A DNA stretch of 64,000 nucleotides, from NCBI GenBank assembly GCA_020746105.1, contig CM036636.1:4650001-4714000 (forward strand). The letters run 5' to 3'. Within the stretch, counting starts at the first letter, position 1; the number at the start of each line of letters is the position of its first letter. Under the pieces are notes generated by a model. The model had not been told where the DNA came from, ran no database searches, and worked only from the letters and a program-made list of their open reading frames with translations. A program made the translations under genes and the position numbers. Of the stretch, positions 48,380 through 60,480 are shown in pieces. This stretch comes from Trogon surrucura. Taxonomy: Eukaryota; Chordata; Aves; Trogoniformes; Trogonidae.

Positions 48380-49564
48380 TGTTTTGGTTTGGCCTGGCCA
48401 GATTTCGGCGGCGGGGGGGGGGGGAGCTGCAGGGTGGCTTCTGTAAGAAGCTGCCAGAAGCTCCCCAAGATTGATAGAGCCAATGCCAGCCGGCTCCAAA
48501 GAGGGACCCGCCGCTGGCCAAGGCTGAGCCTATCAGTAAGGTGATAGGAGAGGAATGCCTCTGTGAAAAACATATTTAAGAACAGGAAAATAAACTGCGC
48601 CATAACAGCTGGCACAGAGATGGAGGAGTGAGAATCTGTACAGACACCAAGGTCAGTGAAGAAGGAGGGGGGGGAGGATGAGCTCCAGGCGCCGGAGCAG
48701 AAAGAGTCCCCCGGGTCGGTGGTGAAGACCATGGTGAAGCGGGTTGTCCCCCTGCAGCCCATGGGCGAGGTGCAGAAGTCCACCGTGAGGATCACTGCAT
48801 AGATGTCCACCGAGGACTCCACGCCGTGTGGGTGGATGCCTGAAAGGGGACTGTAGCCCGTGGGCAGCCCGCACCAGAGCAAGTCGCTGCCGGAACCTGT
48901 AGCCCGTGGAAGAGGGAATGCCCACGCTGGAACAGGTTGGCTGGTGGGACTTTTGGGACGTTGCGGGTGGCTCACGCTGGAGCAGTTTCTCCTGAAGGAC
49001 TGCGCCTCAGACTCACAAGGGGTGGGCTGCCCCTTGTGAGGTGTCTCGCGTCGGGCAGTTTGGGATGAATTGCCCTTCGTGGGACGACTCATGCGGAGAA
49101 GAGAGCGTGAAGCTTGTCTCCCGTGAGAGGGACCCCACAGTGGCCCTGGGGAAGAGTGAAGAGTCATCCCCCGGAGTGAAGAAGCGGTGGAACCAACGTC
49201 GGATGAACTGACCGTAACCCCCATTCCCTGTCCCCCTGCGCCGCTCGGGGGGAGGAGGTGGAGAAGCCGGGATTGATGTTGAGCCCGGGAAGAAGGGAGG
49301 GATGGGGGGAAGGTGTTCTGTTTAAGATTTGTTTGCTCTCTTACTTCTCACTACTCCTCTCTGATTAGTTCTTTTAATAAATGTACCTAATTTCCCCAAA
49401 ACTGAGTCTGTTTTGCCCGGGACGGTAAATGAGGGTGATCTCCCTGTCCTTATCTCAAACCCTGAACCCTTGGAAATATTTTCTCCCCCTGTTCAGCAGT
49501 GAAGGGGGGAGTGAGTGAGCGGCTGTGTGGGTACCTGGCGGCTGGCCAGGGTCAACCCACGACA
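48380..49564 (+). mobile_element. Solo ERVL-type LTR, 1,185 bp
   Basis: TG...CA ends (TGTTTTGGTTTGGCCTGG to CAACCCACGACA) and a perfect 5-bp duplication show that this is a complete LTR left after recombination between two LTRs of a provirus. Family hallmarks seen are AAGCTGCCAGAAGCTCCCC, ACCCGCCGCTGGCCAAGGCT, CATATTTAAGAACAGG (TATA-like), several repeated blocks built around TGGAGCAGTTT- and CCCGTGGGA-type words at 48880-49180, and CCGCTCGGGGGGAGGAGG. Near the end are AATAAA (49376-49381) and TGTTTTGCCCGGGACGGTAA. Its 3' end resembles the older remnant at 14280-14608. Class is inferred from remembered avian LTR patterns and the duplication length. Confidence 0.88.
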
Positions 49565-51370
49565 ACCTGCAAGAGCAAAACACCTGCCCTGCAAAACATC
49601 GCTGCTCTCCGCAAGTTGCACTCGCCCCTTGCAGCCCGCCGGGTTCCTGACCAAGTCAGGCTGCAGCTCTCTAGGGGACAGTCTATTCTGCAGTTCTATT
49701 TCTTTCTGCTTCTGCTTTTTTAACTTAATTTTCTTTTTTACAAAGTCATGACTACGAGTCAGGAGGGGGAGCCTGCAGTTCAGCAGGGCAGGCACAAGGC
49801 TAAAGCACTGAGATTGCTTCATAAGCCACTTCATTGAAGACACAACGCTCAAAGGCTTCTCTTCTGCTGCTGCACTCTGATCACCCTTACAGAGGGATAT
49901 TTTCCCTCCAGCCCTTCCGGGGGTGGGTGATCTCCGGTGGGGAACTTAGATGAAGGCATCAAAACAAGAAAGCTGCAGAAAGAAAGGAGGATGTAGCAAG
50001 GAAAAGGAGTGGCATCAACCCAATAAAGTGCATCTGAGCCCACATGTGACCCAGGGTGACTTCCCAATGATTGCGGCTCGTAACATCCGTTCCAAAGGAC
50101 TGGCGCAGCTGAGCCAAGAAAGAGCATAAACAGAGATGGATTTGATCATATCAAACTGCTGGTCTTGTATAATACATTTCTCTTCCTAAGCTGAGGGTGA
50201 CACCAAAAAATTGGCCACAGGAGGAGGAGCAGGGACTGCGGGGCTGCGGGAAGGGTCTGTAGAGCGGCCGGAGTGCGGGAGCCACTCAGCTGGTTGCCAT
50301 CCGACAGCCTTTAAAAGACAAGATGGGTTTTCAGCTAAAGAGATTGGCTCTCTTTTTCCAGAGACTGTTTTGTTCACTTAATAGTTTTAATTATTTCTTT
50401 TCCTCGGGCAACAAGAAAGCCTGAGGATCAACAAGTCTCTGTTCCCAGCAGTGCTCAGGCAAGCACTGTGAGAGTTTCTATTTGTCTTTTTTTTTTTTTA
50501 ATTGGAGTCTCTGAACAGATGTATCTCTATCAAATTTGGTTATGTTTTACTTATAAAAAAAAAAAAAGCTTTTTTTTTTGCTTCCCCCCCCCCTGTGGAA
50601 AGTGCTGAAGATTATTTTTCAATGTTGTTGAAATATTTCAAAAGAGAGAAAGAGAAAAGGAGGTGAGGGGAAAAAGCCACAGGTTTTCATGACATGTTAG
50701 TTAGTTAAAATCTAAACTGAAATCCGTCCCAAGCAGGGCCTGGAGACTACTAAATCTATGGCTGCCTCAATCAACCCTTCACTGGAATATAGCCAGTTTT
50801 ATAAAGAAAGAGGTAGAAATGTTCGAAAAATTGGAATTTTAAAAGATTTGCATTAAAAATTCAATTTTAGATGAATAAATCTGCTAGCACAAAAGACATG
50901 AGATTTTTGGCTCCTCTTTACCTACAGCCCTGCTGTCACTGGAATAGATTTTACCGTAGCACTTCTCAGCCGGGGCATTCAATCCACCCCCTGCCCACAC
51001 ACACAAGGGACGACACAGTCCCTGGGCACACAGGCAAGCACTGAGCTCAGAGCACGGTGCCTTTCTTGTGTCTGAGAGCATTTTTTTTACCTTCTGGTTC
51101 TGCCTCCCACCGCCTCTGCAGCCAAGGAGAGCTCTCGAGGGACGGCTGCCTGTACCTCGGGATGCAGAACCTGCAGGAAGCTCTGCACGGGCCAGCAGCT
51201 CTGACACCAGCTGCCACGGCTCTGCCACAGGCTGGGGGTGATTAAATGTTCAGTAACTCATATTTGGCTGAACTGCGAGGTGTTTAGTGAGGCCTTTTCC
51301 ATGCTGGAAGAAGCGGAAGAATCGCTATGGAAATAACTCAGCATCAACCTGAACGACACGATCCATCGGC
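49565..51370. other. Non-coding sequence, nothing recognised
   Basis: No gene is seen. Homopolymer runs cluster at 50490-50590 (T, A, T and C runs in close succession). Open frames are under 120 codons and lack domains. Confidence 0.5.
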
Positions 51371-51952
51371 GGTTAGTAGGTCGAGAGAGGTTCTCCTTCC
51401 CCTCTACTCTGCCCTGGTGAGACCCCATCTGGAATACTGTGTCCAGTTCTGGGCCCCTCAGTTCAAGAAAGACAGGGAACTGCTGGAGAGAGTCCAGCAC
51501 AGGGCAACTAGGATGATTAAGGGAGTGGAGCATCTCCCTTATGAGAAAAGACTGAAGGAGCTGGGGCTCTTTAGTTTGGAGAAGAGGAGGCTGAGGGGTG
51601 ACCTCATTAATGTTTACAAATATCTAAAGGGTGAGTGTCCCGAGGATGGAGCCAGGCTCTTCTCGGTGACAACCAATGATAGGACAAGGGGTAATGGGCT
51701 GAAACTGGAACATAAGAGGTTCCGCTTAAACTCGAGAAGAAACTTCTTCTCAGTGAGGGTGACGGAACACTGGAACAGGCTGCCCAGGGAGGTTGTGGAG
51801 TCTCCTTCTCTGGAGACATTCAAGACCTGCCTGGACATGTTCCTGTGTAGCATAATCTAGGCATTCCTGCTCTGGCAGGGAGATTGGACTTGATGATCTT
51901 TCGAGGTGCCTTCCAATCCCTAACATTCTGTGATTCTGTGATTCTGTAATTT
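51371..51952 (+). mobile_element. CR1 LINE 3' fragment with partial ORF2 C-terminus
   Basis: From about 51380 to 51857 a frame is open that encodes the end of CR1 ORF2, just after the reverse transcriptase core. Visible motifs are [52 protein letters not shown] and [19 protein letters not shown]. The frame ends at a stop at 51858-51860. The 3' UTR and a tail of TGATTCTG units follow to about 51950. The catalytic part of the reverse transcriptase and ORF1 are absent, so it is an immobile 5'-truncated copy. The intact frame over about 160 codons suggests a fairly young insertion. Upstream, the boundary with unique sequence is near GGTTAGTAGGTCGAG. Confidence 0.95.
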
Positions 51953-52379
51953 CTACCAGAAAGTTCCAGCAAGTTTTGACCAAGTCCTGAACGTATCTAC
52001 CTTACAATAACAGGACTCAAAACGGTGAAAAGAGAAGAGCACACGGTAAATCCACCTGTAAAAGCGCATTTAACTCTGTTAAGCTATTTCAAAGAGCCTA
52101 ATCTCGCAGATTGGTAGCTCGGTTTCCCCACAAAGAATGACAAAGGAAGAGAAACAGCTTTCAAACATAGACAGCCCTGGGGTAAAGAATAAATACATGT
52201 CACACAGACATGGCCTGGCACAGGAACGATTATTATCATTGCAGATACACAGGCGTGCCATTTCTTTAAATCATTTTTCTACATGCAACTAGCCTGTGGA
52301 AATCAACACTTCCAAAGGGGGTAATTCAACACCTCTGGAGTTATAATTGTTTCCAAATGCAACATCTTTATCCTATAAC
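51953..52379. other. Non-coding sequence, nothing recognised
   Basis: Unique sequence between the CR1 tail and the AT-rich candidate element. No feature is recognised. Confidence 0.5.
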
Positions 52380-52900
52380 ACAAATAAACACTTGCTGGTA
52401 ATGGTGTGCTTTGTTAATTACAATGATTCCTAAAATCTGCCCTAAATATGCATTATGTTACAGCAACGATATTATAAATGAGTATCGAGTGACATTCATA
52501 TCACCTATTAATAGCTGGAGGGTTTTGGCAGGTGGGATTCTGGGATTTATGCAAATGAGGAATGTGTTCTATTATAATTTCAGTGGATCTCCTCTGTAAA
52601 CTTCTGCTGTGCTGAATTAATGTCTAAAGTGCATTTTTTTTAAAATTTTTTTTTTAAAAAAAGAGGAAGCCACTTACATATATTATGGGGGATAATGAAT
52701 TATTATTATTCAAAATGTAGGTTTGTTGCACTCATTTGCATATAATGTTTAATTTTTACAGAATATTTCATTCTAATGCATGCAAAAATGATCAAAAAAC
52801 TCCCCAAATATGCTAATGTAAATTCTATTGCAACTACATTGCAGCCTTTATTTCTGTGACATTATTATAAAACATTAAAAAAAAGAAAGCTCAACATTAG
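52380..52900. promoter_or_regulatory. Candidate conserved AT-rich element
   Basis: About 500 bases of AT-rich, repeat-free sequence contain TTGTTAATTACAATGATT, several ATGCAAAT- or TTTGCATA-like words (52549-52556 and near 52735) and AATATGC or ATATGC words. Short T and A runs interrupt it at 52635-52665. Octamer, homeodomain and SOX-type words at this density recall vertebrate developmental enhancers. No conservation data are available, so this stays a hypothesis. Confidence 0.3.
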
Positions 52901-55900
52901 GATAATCTTTTTAAAATACGGCAATTGTACTGATTTAAGTGCTGGGTGAAACTCCCCACACATCTCCAATTACTGAAAAGCCTTGGACAAAAATACCTTT
53001 GTTCGGGTGTGACAGAAATCCCGATGAAACCGAGAAAAAATAGTGCAGGGTTGTATTTGACTTTTTTTTTTTTCTCCCAAAAAACCCTCTCAATTTGCAG
53101 TGGGAGGTGTGTGTTGAGAATCTGGGTTCTCCTTAAGGCGTGGGAAAACCCAACCTGCCCCCAGGGCCACGAGCCTGGTCTCTGTTAGGATTTTCCAATT
53201 TGCGTCAAAGGGATTTCATCACGTATCTCAAGACGGACAATTAGGATGCGCTCATCAGTTAAAGATACTTTTATAAGTCCCAGCCTCAGCATCAGAAAAT
53301 CCTCACTGGTGCCCTGCTAGTCACCCCTTAACATCTTTTGCAGCCTGCTGACGCCCTGAGGTCCCCATCGCTGTCGCTACACCCGCACCGCTAAGGACGA
53401 AAGTGATTAAAGAATGAGGCTCCAGGACAAGTGGTGGCATCGCCCTTAACCGCGCTGCTGGGGGCTGGATCCGGACGGTGCAGCACTCAGCATCGGGCTC
53501 CTCTGGGCTCTGCCCTCGCCACTCTGCAAACCCAAGGCAAAGGCAGAGTTCAGGCTTACCACTGTGCATCATGCACGGTCCGTTCCTCCTGCTCTTACTT
53601 TGTACATCAAATCTGTCTTTTAAAACTGCCTATCAATTACAATGATCGCAATTAAGTACCCTGTTCTGGGTTTGCACGCACACGGGAACACATTCATCTC
53701 AGGAAAACTGAAACGGTCCCTGTCAGGCCACTTCTAAACGTCTTCTCCATCTTTTCTCCCATAGAGCTCACTGACGGCTCTGTGTTTCGAGAGCCTATCT
53801 TCAGACATCTGCTGCTGAAAAACTTCTTTCTATGTATATAATTAAAAACATTATTTTACAGCATTCACATTTTTACAATCTGGCATCGTTTCTGTACATA
53901 AAAGCTTTGGTACTTCCATCTCTCCCTTATCGCATTACACTTGTTGAAGTTCAGTCGTTCTCATTCTGGGAATAATACCGGTGGCCATTCCGCAGCCACA
54001 ATTATTAAGCCAGGGCCTATAAAAGGAGATGAGTTTTGGATTGCACCTATAAATGATGATATGTGGGTTTCTAATGCTTTTCAGCGACTAGAAGTCCTAC
54101 ATTAGAGGAACTCCACAGAAAACAACCTGCACCCACGCTCTGGTTTGATAGCGAAGGTCAGGAAAGCTTTCGTCTGGGCACGCTTGTAGCAGAGAAACGG
54201 GAGACAACAATCTCTACGTGGAAACAGCCCGACCTGTTCCAGGCATCGGAGGAGGACTAGGGAACAATACACGGGAAATTAAATATGCTGAGAAGGTCTA
54301 GCCAGGGAACAATACTCGTGTTAGACTTGTAAACAAGAGAGTGGGAGAAAGAATACAGACTGCCACGCATGACAACGTCTGAGTGATCATAAATGTTAAA
54401 CAAACAACGAATTATAACGATATTTGTTTGAGTTCACAATATGGATTCTGTTCATGTCACAGCTGTCATGAACTTATATCTTCATGTATTTGGAAAGGGT
54501 ATATATGCCTACAGCATGCTAAATATACTTGGGAGTGGCAAAACACATAGGATAGATTTAAGAGAGTTGTGATTTTTTTTCCAGTAAAGGGAATATTTTC
54601 AGTATTTAGCTGAGCAGAATATTTTAATAGAGATATTGTTTTCTGAAGCCAAGTATGAAAAACCAAAAAGTATATGTTGAAAGGCACCAAAAAAGAAAAA
54701 GAGCTGAAAATGAACCTATTTCCAACTTTCTTCCTAGGTAGGACTTTCTACTCCCAATCCCTGAGCCCAGCCCTTGCCGACCTAGCACCAGGCACCGCCT
54801 TTGGGGCTCTCACCTCACAGCCCTCTGCTTCCAAAGGGAACAAAACCCACCGAGAGGAGCGGTGCTCAGCACGGGCAGGATCCTTTCTCCCCAGCACTGC
54901 TCCCTTCACCCGTCACTGGTGGAGCAGGAGCTCACAGCTGGATTTCTCCCCAGCCGAGGCAGAGCATGGTGGGGGGAGTTGAGCACAGCCCCACGGCTGA
55001 GGCTCCAGCCCCTCTCCTTTGTTTTGAGAGCACCAGCACTCTGAGCGCTTTGGACACATAATCCTGTTTGCTTTAACCTTGCTGTAAGCGCTGGGTAGCT
55101 GGTAGATGTCTTTTTTTTTTTTTTTTCTCCTCTCTCCATGCTGACAGCTCCTGGCTTGGTACTCCAGGCCTGTTATTATATCCCTGAACTCTCCGTTTGG
55201 GAGCAAACAGGCATGGAAACAGGGGCAGAATTAGGGGTGCCTTGCTGACAGGTTGGGGGGGGGACACGACTACCAGCCTTGCCGTGCCAGGGAGCATCAG
55301 TGTTAAAGTGATTAATTCCTCTTCTCCATTACTCCAAATTAGCTAAACAAATCCCTCGCTAGGGCTGTCACACTGATGTTCAGCATGCAAATTGTTTCTA
55401 ATGAGCAGGGCACTGCGGCTGGTGGCGAGCTCGGAAAGGGATCGGGGCTGACGCTCGGTTCCCGCACCCGGAGGCAGCGGGGCAGGAGGCAAATGCCCCT
55501 GGACAGCCCGGGACGAGCTCTGCTCAAAACATCTCTGTGTGCAAAGCAGAAAAAAACACCTCATGGCCAGTGAGATGCAGAAAGTTTGCAGAGAGAAGGA
55601 TGGGGGGGTTGTTTGTTTTTTTTTCCCCCAAATGGAAACGACTCAGCTGAGCTCTGCTAGCTAAACCCAAGGCACAGTGCCCTCACCTTCATTTGATTTC
55701 ACCTCCCCGAGTGCAAAATCCTAGCAAGAAAATCTATTCAACCTTCCCCAGAAGACTCGGTGAAAGGGGTTCTTTAGTAAATACAAACGGCATTTTCAGC
55801 TGAATGTATTTCTCCGTTTTCCACAGAAAATAGCAATTTCTGTATTAATTGTTATATCGTTCAAAAGCTTTTCAGCTAAAAAGTGGAAACAAGTTGGTGC

Positions 55901-57640
55901 TCACTTTTTTTCTAAAAAAAAAATATTATTACTTCCCACTGGAAAACAAACAAAACCTTTTTGCTCCTAACCAGGTCTATCCTGAAGGAGTCACTTTCAC
56001 CTGCAAACCACTGAGCTACCCTGGAAAGATCACAGCAGCCTCTCCACCTTCCTTGCTTTGGTTTTTTTTTTTCCCTCCCCTCAGTGGACTCACATACATA
56101 TTCGTAGTATAACTTCAACCTCTGGCAGGAATCAAGCATGTACTTCAGGTCGAACATGTGACAAGCTTTTTGTTTCATAAGTAATGATTTCAGGAGATGC
56201 TTTTGTGGCCTCATGCTGAGATCACTGGGTGGGGTCTAGCAGAAGATTTTTCAGAGGATGCAGATAAGCACTAAGTGGGAATTTCAGATGCCCAAGAGCA
56301 TCTGCCTGTGATGCATCCAAGGCACGCTGCCAGCTTAAGCACCTTTGAAAATCTTGGTGGGTGTATATTCGCATTTTTCAGCATTTGCTGCCTTTGAGTA
56401 TCTACCCTGAGTGCATTACAATGCCCTGTTGGGATAACAATACTTCCTGAAGTCATATTATTTCTTCTCTCGAGTATCCAGGCAGCAACAGAGAATTTAT
56501 GAAAACGTTTACAAATTTTTAATATTTCACTCACTTCAACATAAAGATTCCTACCAAGAAGTGTGTTAGTCGTTATTCATTAAATCTTTTTCCTTCTACC
56601 CCTCCACTTTTCCTGTTCAGAAGCATCATGTGTTGCACTTGACCAACCACAATGAATAATGAATTACCAGCAAACAGTCTAAAGCAAACAGTAAAAGCCG
56701 ATAGGTTGAAAAATTATTTGTCCAACCTATTTGGTGAATACTTACAAATAATAACCTCATTCGCATAAATCGGGATCGGTTCATGACAAGTTTGCTAACT
56801 GGACTAAGACTCTGATTCAACAGAGCATTAAGCACATGTTGGAGTCAACAGGATTTTCATCTATGCATATAATTAAGTGGTTAAAATGTTCAGTAACTTG
56901 TTGATTCAGAGCCTGGTCTCTTAACAAAATTGCTTACAACAAACAGTCACTTCTTAACGAGCCCGATCCCTAATGCTTTATCTTTGGAAGAATAGTAAGA
57001 GATAAAACACTACAGAAAAAAACCATAACATTTCTAGATTTGTTTCTCATATAACTCTCAGGCTCTAGTGGGGCACTCAGGCTCCCTGTGTTCACAACTG
57101 GGGCAGCCTCGATCATGTTTCCCACCCAGCACATTTGTGATGCCGGTTGAAACTCAAGAAATGTCTCTTTGGACTGGTAGAACACAGATCTGAGCTTGTT
57201 TAGCCCTGGGGCGCTGAAGACAGGTTCCTGGTAACAGTAATTCCTGGTTCTTCAGTTCCACAGGCAGCCCGTTCTGGAAAACGAGGCTGGAAGACTCCGT
57301 TATGAGAAGTCAACACACGAATCCATCAACCCCAAGGGAGTTGATGGTTCAGAGGAAACGTTCCAGGTGCTTTGTCCAGCATATTCACGGTAGCATTTTA
57401 CCTGAGACCCCCAGAGTTTTCTGCCCCTTGAGAATGTGCTTAAGCCCACAGAGCAGCCAGAGCCTTGTAAGGACCTTCCAATTTTACAGTATCACCTAGG
57501 AGAGATTATTTTTTTTTGTTATTTTGAAATCGTCAATGTGATTTTAAATATAGGAAAGAAAGAGAACAAGCCTTACTTTGGTTAAGATACCTCAGACAGG
57601 TGCTGGTTTTTTTAAAGTAATCTTTACCAAGTAATTGCTT
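52901..57640. other. Non-coding sequence, nothing recognised
   Basis: No gene or named repeat is recognised. T-runs lie near 53062, 55110 and 56060, and there are modestly CpG-rich short patches near 53385-53510 and 55430-55520. Overlapping open frames on both strands at 54800-55300 include lysine runs made by the T-tract and are not coding. Confidence 0.5.
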
Positions 57641-57830
57641 TTTAAAAAGGTTGAACATTATCTTTTTTTAAGAGAGAAGCGCTGACCGGCATTATTTATT
57701 AACTGATGCTCCTGTGTGATCCTGTTGCCATGAGTACTGGCGTTGTATTTATTAATCAATCTGTCAGAAATGGTTATGTCAGCAAAGACAATGCAGATTC
57801 CTCTGGATGATACCCATCTTTTAAAGTTTT
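57641..57830. promoter_or_regulatory. Candidate conserved element
   Basis: Repeat-free AT-rich DNA carries ATTTATTAACTGATG, TATTTATTAATCAATCTGTC, a GTTGCCATG half-site of RFX type and AAGACAATGCAGATTCC. The mix of homeodomain, RFX-like and SOX-like words is suggestive only. Confidence 0.25.
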
Positions 57831-60150
57831 CAACTCTGCTACTCAAGTTTTGAAAGAAATAACCAACCTCCTGGAGCAAATACCATAATCATTACCTATT
57901 CATTTTTTAGAAGAACTCCATGGAAAAGTCTGACTGGGTTTGTGGATTTCAGCGGACACAAATATGAAATTGCTAGAAATCCCTGATGTAACTCCAGATA
58001 CTCTTCTGCACCCAGGGAACCCAAACTCTTTTCCCTGACAACAGTTCAGAAGAAAACATGTGTTTTATTAGATTTTCCCTCCAATAAGAAATTTCCATTA
58101 CAAAAGCATTACTATAAAACCTCTGGGAATATATGTATATACTTTGCTCATACACACGTATACTTACATGCATGCAGAAGTTTTTCTTCCGAGTACTTGA
58201 AGGCCTTTCAGCAAACTAGGAAGAACAGCCAAGTCTGGACAAAACAAGAGAGTCCACTGGGACCAGCCTGAGATCTGTTCCTCAGCCAGGATCAGCCACT
58301 GCAGCTCAGGGAGGAAGCCAAAGAGAAATTCACGCCCTTATGAAGCTGTGATTAAATATTCAGCATCACCAACGGGAAAACCAAAATGAAACAGCAAAAC
58401 TTCATTTCTTTCCTGATTCTGTTCAAATACAGAAATCGTTGGTGCAAAGTCAGAACTCCTAATGGATTATTTAGAAATGGAGTAAGTTCTTCTCACACAA
58501 GATGCAGGAAGGAGGACGATTACGTTCATTGTACAACCAGGGCTCCACATTTGATAATGGTCCAGCAGGTTCCGGAGGATCCCAGGAAAGCTGAAGGGGC
58601 CTCTGGCGCTTCGTCCGTCACGGATGAGAAGTCACTTTTCCTGTGGGGAGGCCATGTTTATGCAGGAAATGGAACTCTGGAAGCCAACAGATGGCTGTCA
58701 TAGAGCTGCTCTGCCAAGGCAGCATCGCAACCACCATCACCTCTGCCAGCTGGTAGCCAGGCCTCGGAGGCAGATGTAACCAATTAGCAGAGACACCCAC
58801 TCCTCAGCCACTGGCTGGACTTGCGGTGTGCGAGATCGATGCATGACAATGAAGCAAGACTTGTCCAAAGTCCTTCACGGGCCACTGGCAATACTCTGTC
58901 AGAGGGAACCAGAAGCTGCTTGAAAAGGTCCAGTACAGCTGGACTAAACCTGCTTTTCATTCAAAACATGCTTTTGTTTAATCTGAGTCTTTTTGTTTAA
59001 GTACGTGTCCGTGGGGAGGGAAGGTGCTATGGGGGTCACCTCACTGAACTCTAAAGGATCGATCACCTGAGAAGATGCACATAAGTACCATTTCTGAGCA
59101 CACTGCTGCCCAAGCCGAATGGAAACCAGAGCTGAAAAGAGGCATGTAACATCAAACATTCACAGGAAAATTCCTTGCAGAGACTGCAGTAGCTTCTTCT
59201 ACCTTCCCCAAATTCAGCAGCAAACAAAGGGTTCATGGAGCTCAAGCAGGGCCTGCAAAGTGTGAGCCACCTGGTTTAAAAGCCTTTGCTGCTGAGGAGC
59301 AGCTGGCTCTAGTTGGGGTAATAACTGAGGGGAGAGCAGGGCTGGGCCAGGTGTGGTGGACTCTCTGGGGGGCAACAGGGGTGAGGCTTTGTCTCGGGTT
59401 CTTTATTGAGCTGTGGATCAGCAGTATGGTAGGAGGGTAATTACTTAAAGAGAGTTTCTAAATACTGCTAGTCATTGAGCTAAGAGATCTTCAGAAAGGA
59501 TTAGAAAAGATGAAGGATTATCCAGGAAAGTAACTGAGCTTATTAAAAGACTGTGTTTCACTCAGGGTGGAAAATATAGGAGTGGAAGCTCTTCACTCTT
59601 TGGGTTATATTGCCCATGAATCAGGAAGGTTTTGTTCTGTTGGGGTGTGTACACCACCTGGCACAGTGGGCTCTGTGTTGTGTTTGAGAGGATTAGAGTA
59701 ATGAAATTTCACATTATCTTCTATTTAGAAGTTTTTAAAACAGATACAAAAATCAACTTAATTCAATGTAAGTGGAAGATGTCTACATCTGACCTCTCTC
59801 TACTGCAATGTAAAACTGGTTAATCCATGGGAGTCAAAGGAAACAACCTTGTGAAGTAAATGGGGTCAGAATATGACCTGATGTTAGTGTGCTGGGGGTT
59901 GGGATTGTTCTGGAATGACATCCGTGTACTAAATCCGTGTACCAATTAAGTACTCGACATCAATTTACATGCCCATGACGTTACCTTTGACACATGCTTT
60001 CAACAGTACCCTTGAGATGACTGTTTTTCCTTGTGATGGACAACTTCCAAGCATATTTGTTTAGATACGATGAGCTTGAGTGTCATGAGAAGGTGGAACT
60101 GCCATAGTAAGCACTTTCCAGCCAGTAAGTTTAATTTTCTCTCTCCCTCT
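57831..60150. other. Non-coding sequence, nothing recognised
   Basis: No gene or repeat family can be supported. Open frames do not exceed 105 codons. Confidence 0.5.
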
Positions 60151-60159
60151 CTCTTACTT

Positions 60160-60480
60160 CCTTCCAGTCACAGTAAATGCAATTCCTTGCACGGCCATTA
60201 CAATAGAAGTTTAAGCCATTCAATGTGATAACCATGTGACTTTACTGAAAAATGGGAGACCAGAGAATTTCCCAACAGCCTGTCTGGATTTAGATTAGAG
60301 CACATCACCATCGGTGACATAATATTCCAGCTGCACTAATAAATCATTTCAGCAGGAATGCAGCCTGCTAGATTTCTACAGAGATTTGCATCATTTTGTT
60401 CTTGTACGGCAAGGCACCGCTGGTGATATAAGATCCAGCTTTAAGGCAGACCTGGAGTTAACCAGGCTGCTGAATTAAGA
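60160..60480. promoter_or_regulatory. Candidate conserved element with octamer word
   Basis: The block includes CCATTACAATAGAAG, AACCATGTGAC, CATAATATTCCAGCTGC, TAATAAATCATTTCAGC and GAGATTTGCATCATTTTG (an octamer). It is free of repeats and low-complexity runs. Regulatory function is inferred from motif content only. Confidence 0.28.

Noticed and set aside
48069-48521. 150-codon frame and overlapping frames near 48 kb
   Set aside because: Frames are open on both strands over the same GC-rich bases and cross the LTR border, which a conserved gene would not do.
48349-49224. 291-codon minus-strand frame as a host protein gene
   Set aside because: It lies almost wholly within a plus-oriented solo LTR with clear ends and target duplication, has no domain, and its residues follow GC-rich LTR blocks.
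51327-51860. 177-codon frame as a host gene
   Set aside because: From about residue 18 it is the CR1 ORF2 C-terminus, a truncated retrotransposon.
54030-54060. TATAAAAGG word as a gene promoter
   Set aside because: A single TATA-like word without CpG enrichment, an initiator or a downstream exon is expected by chance.
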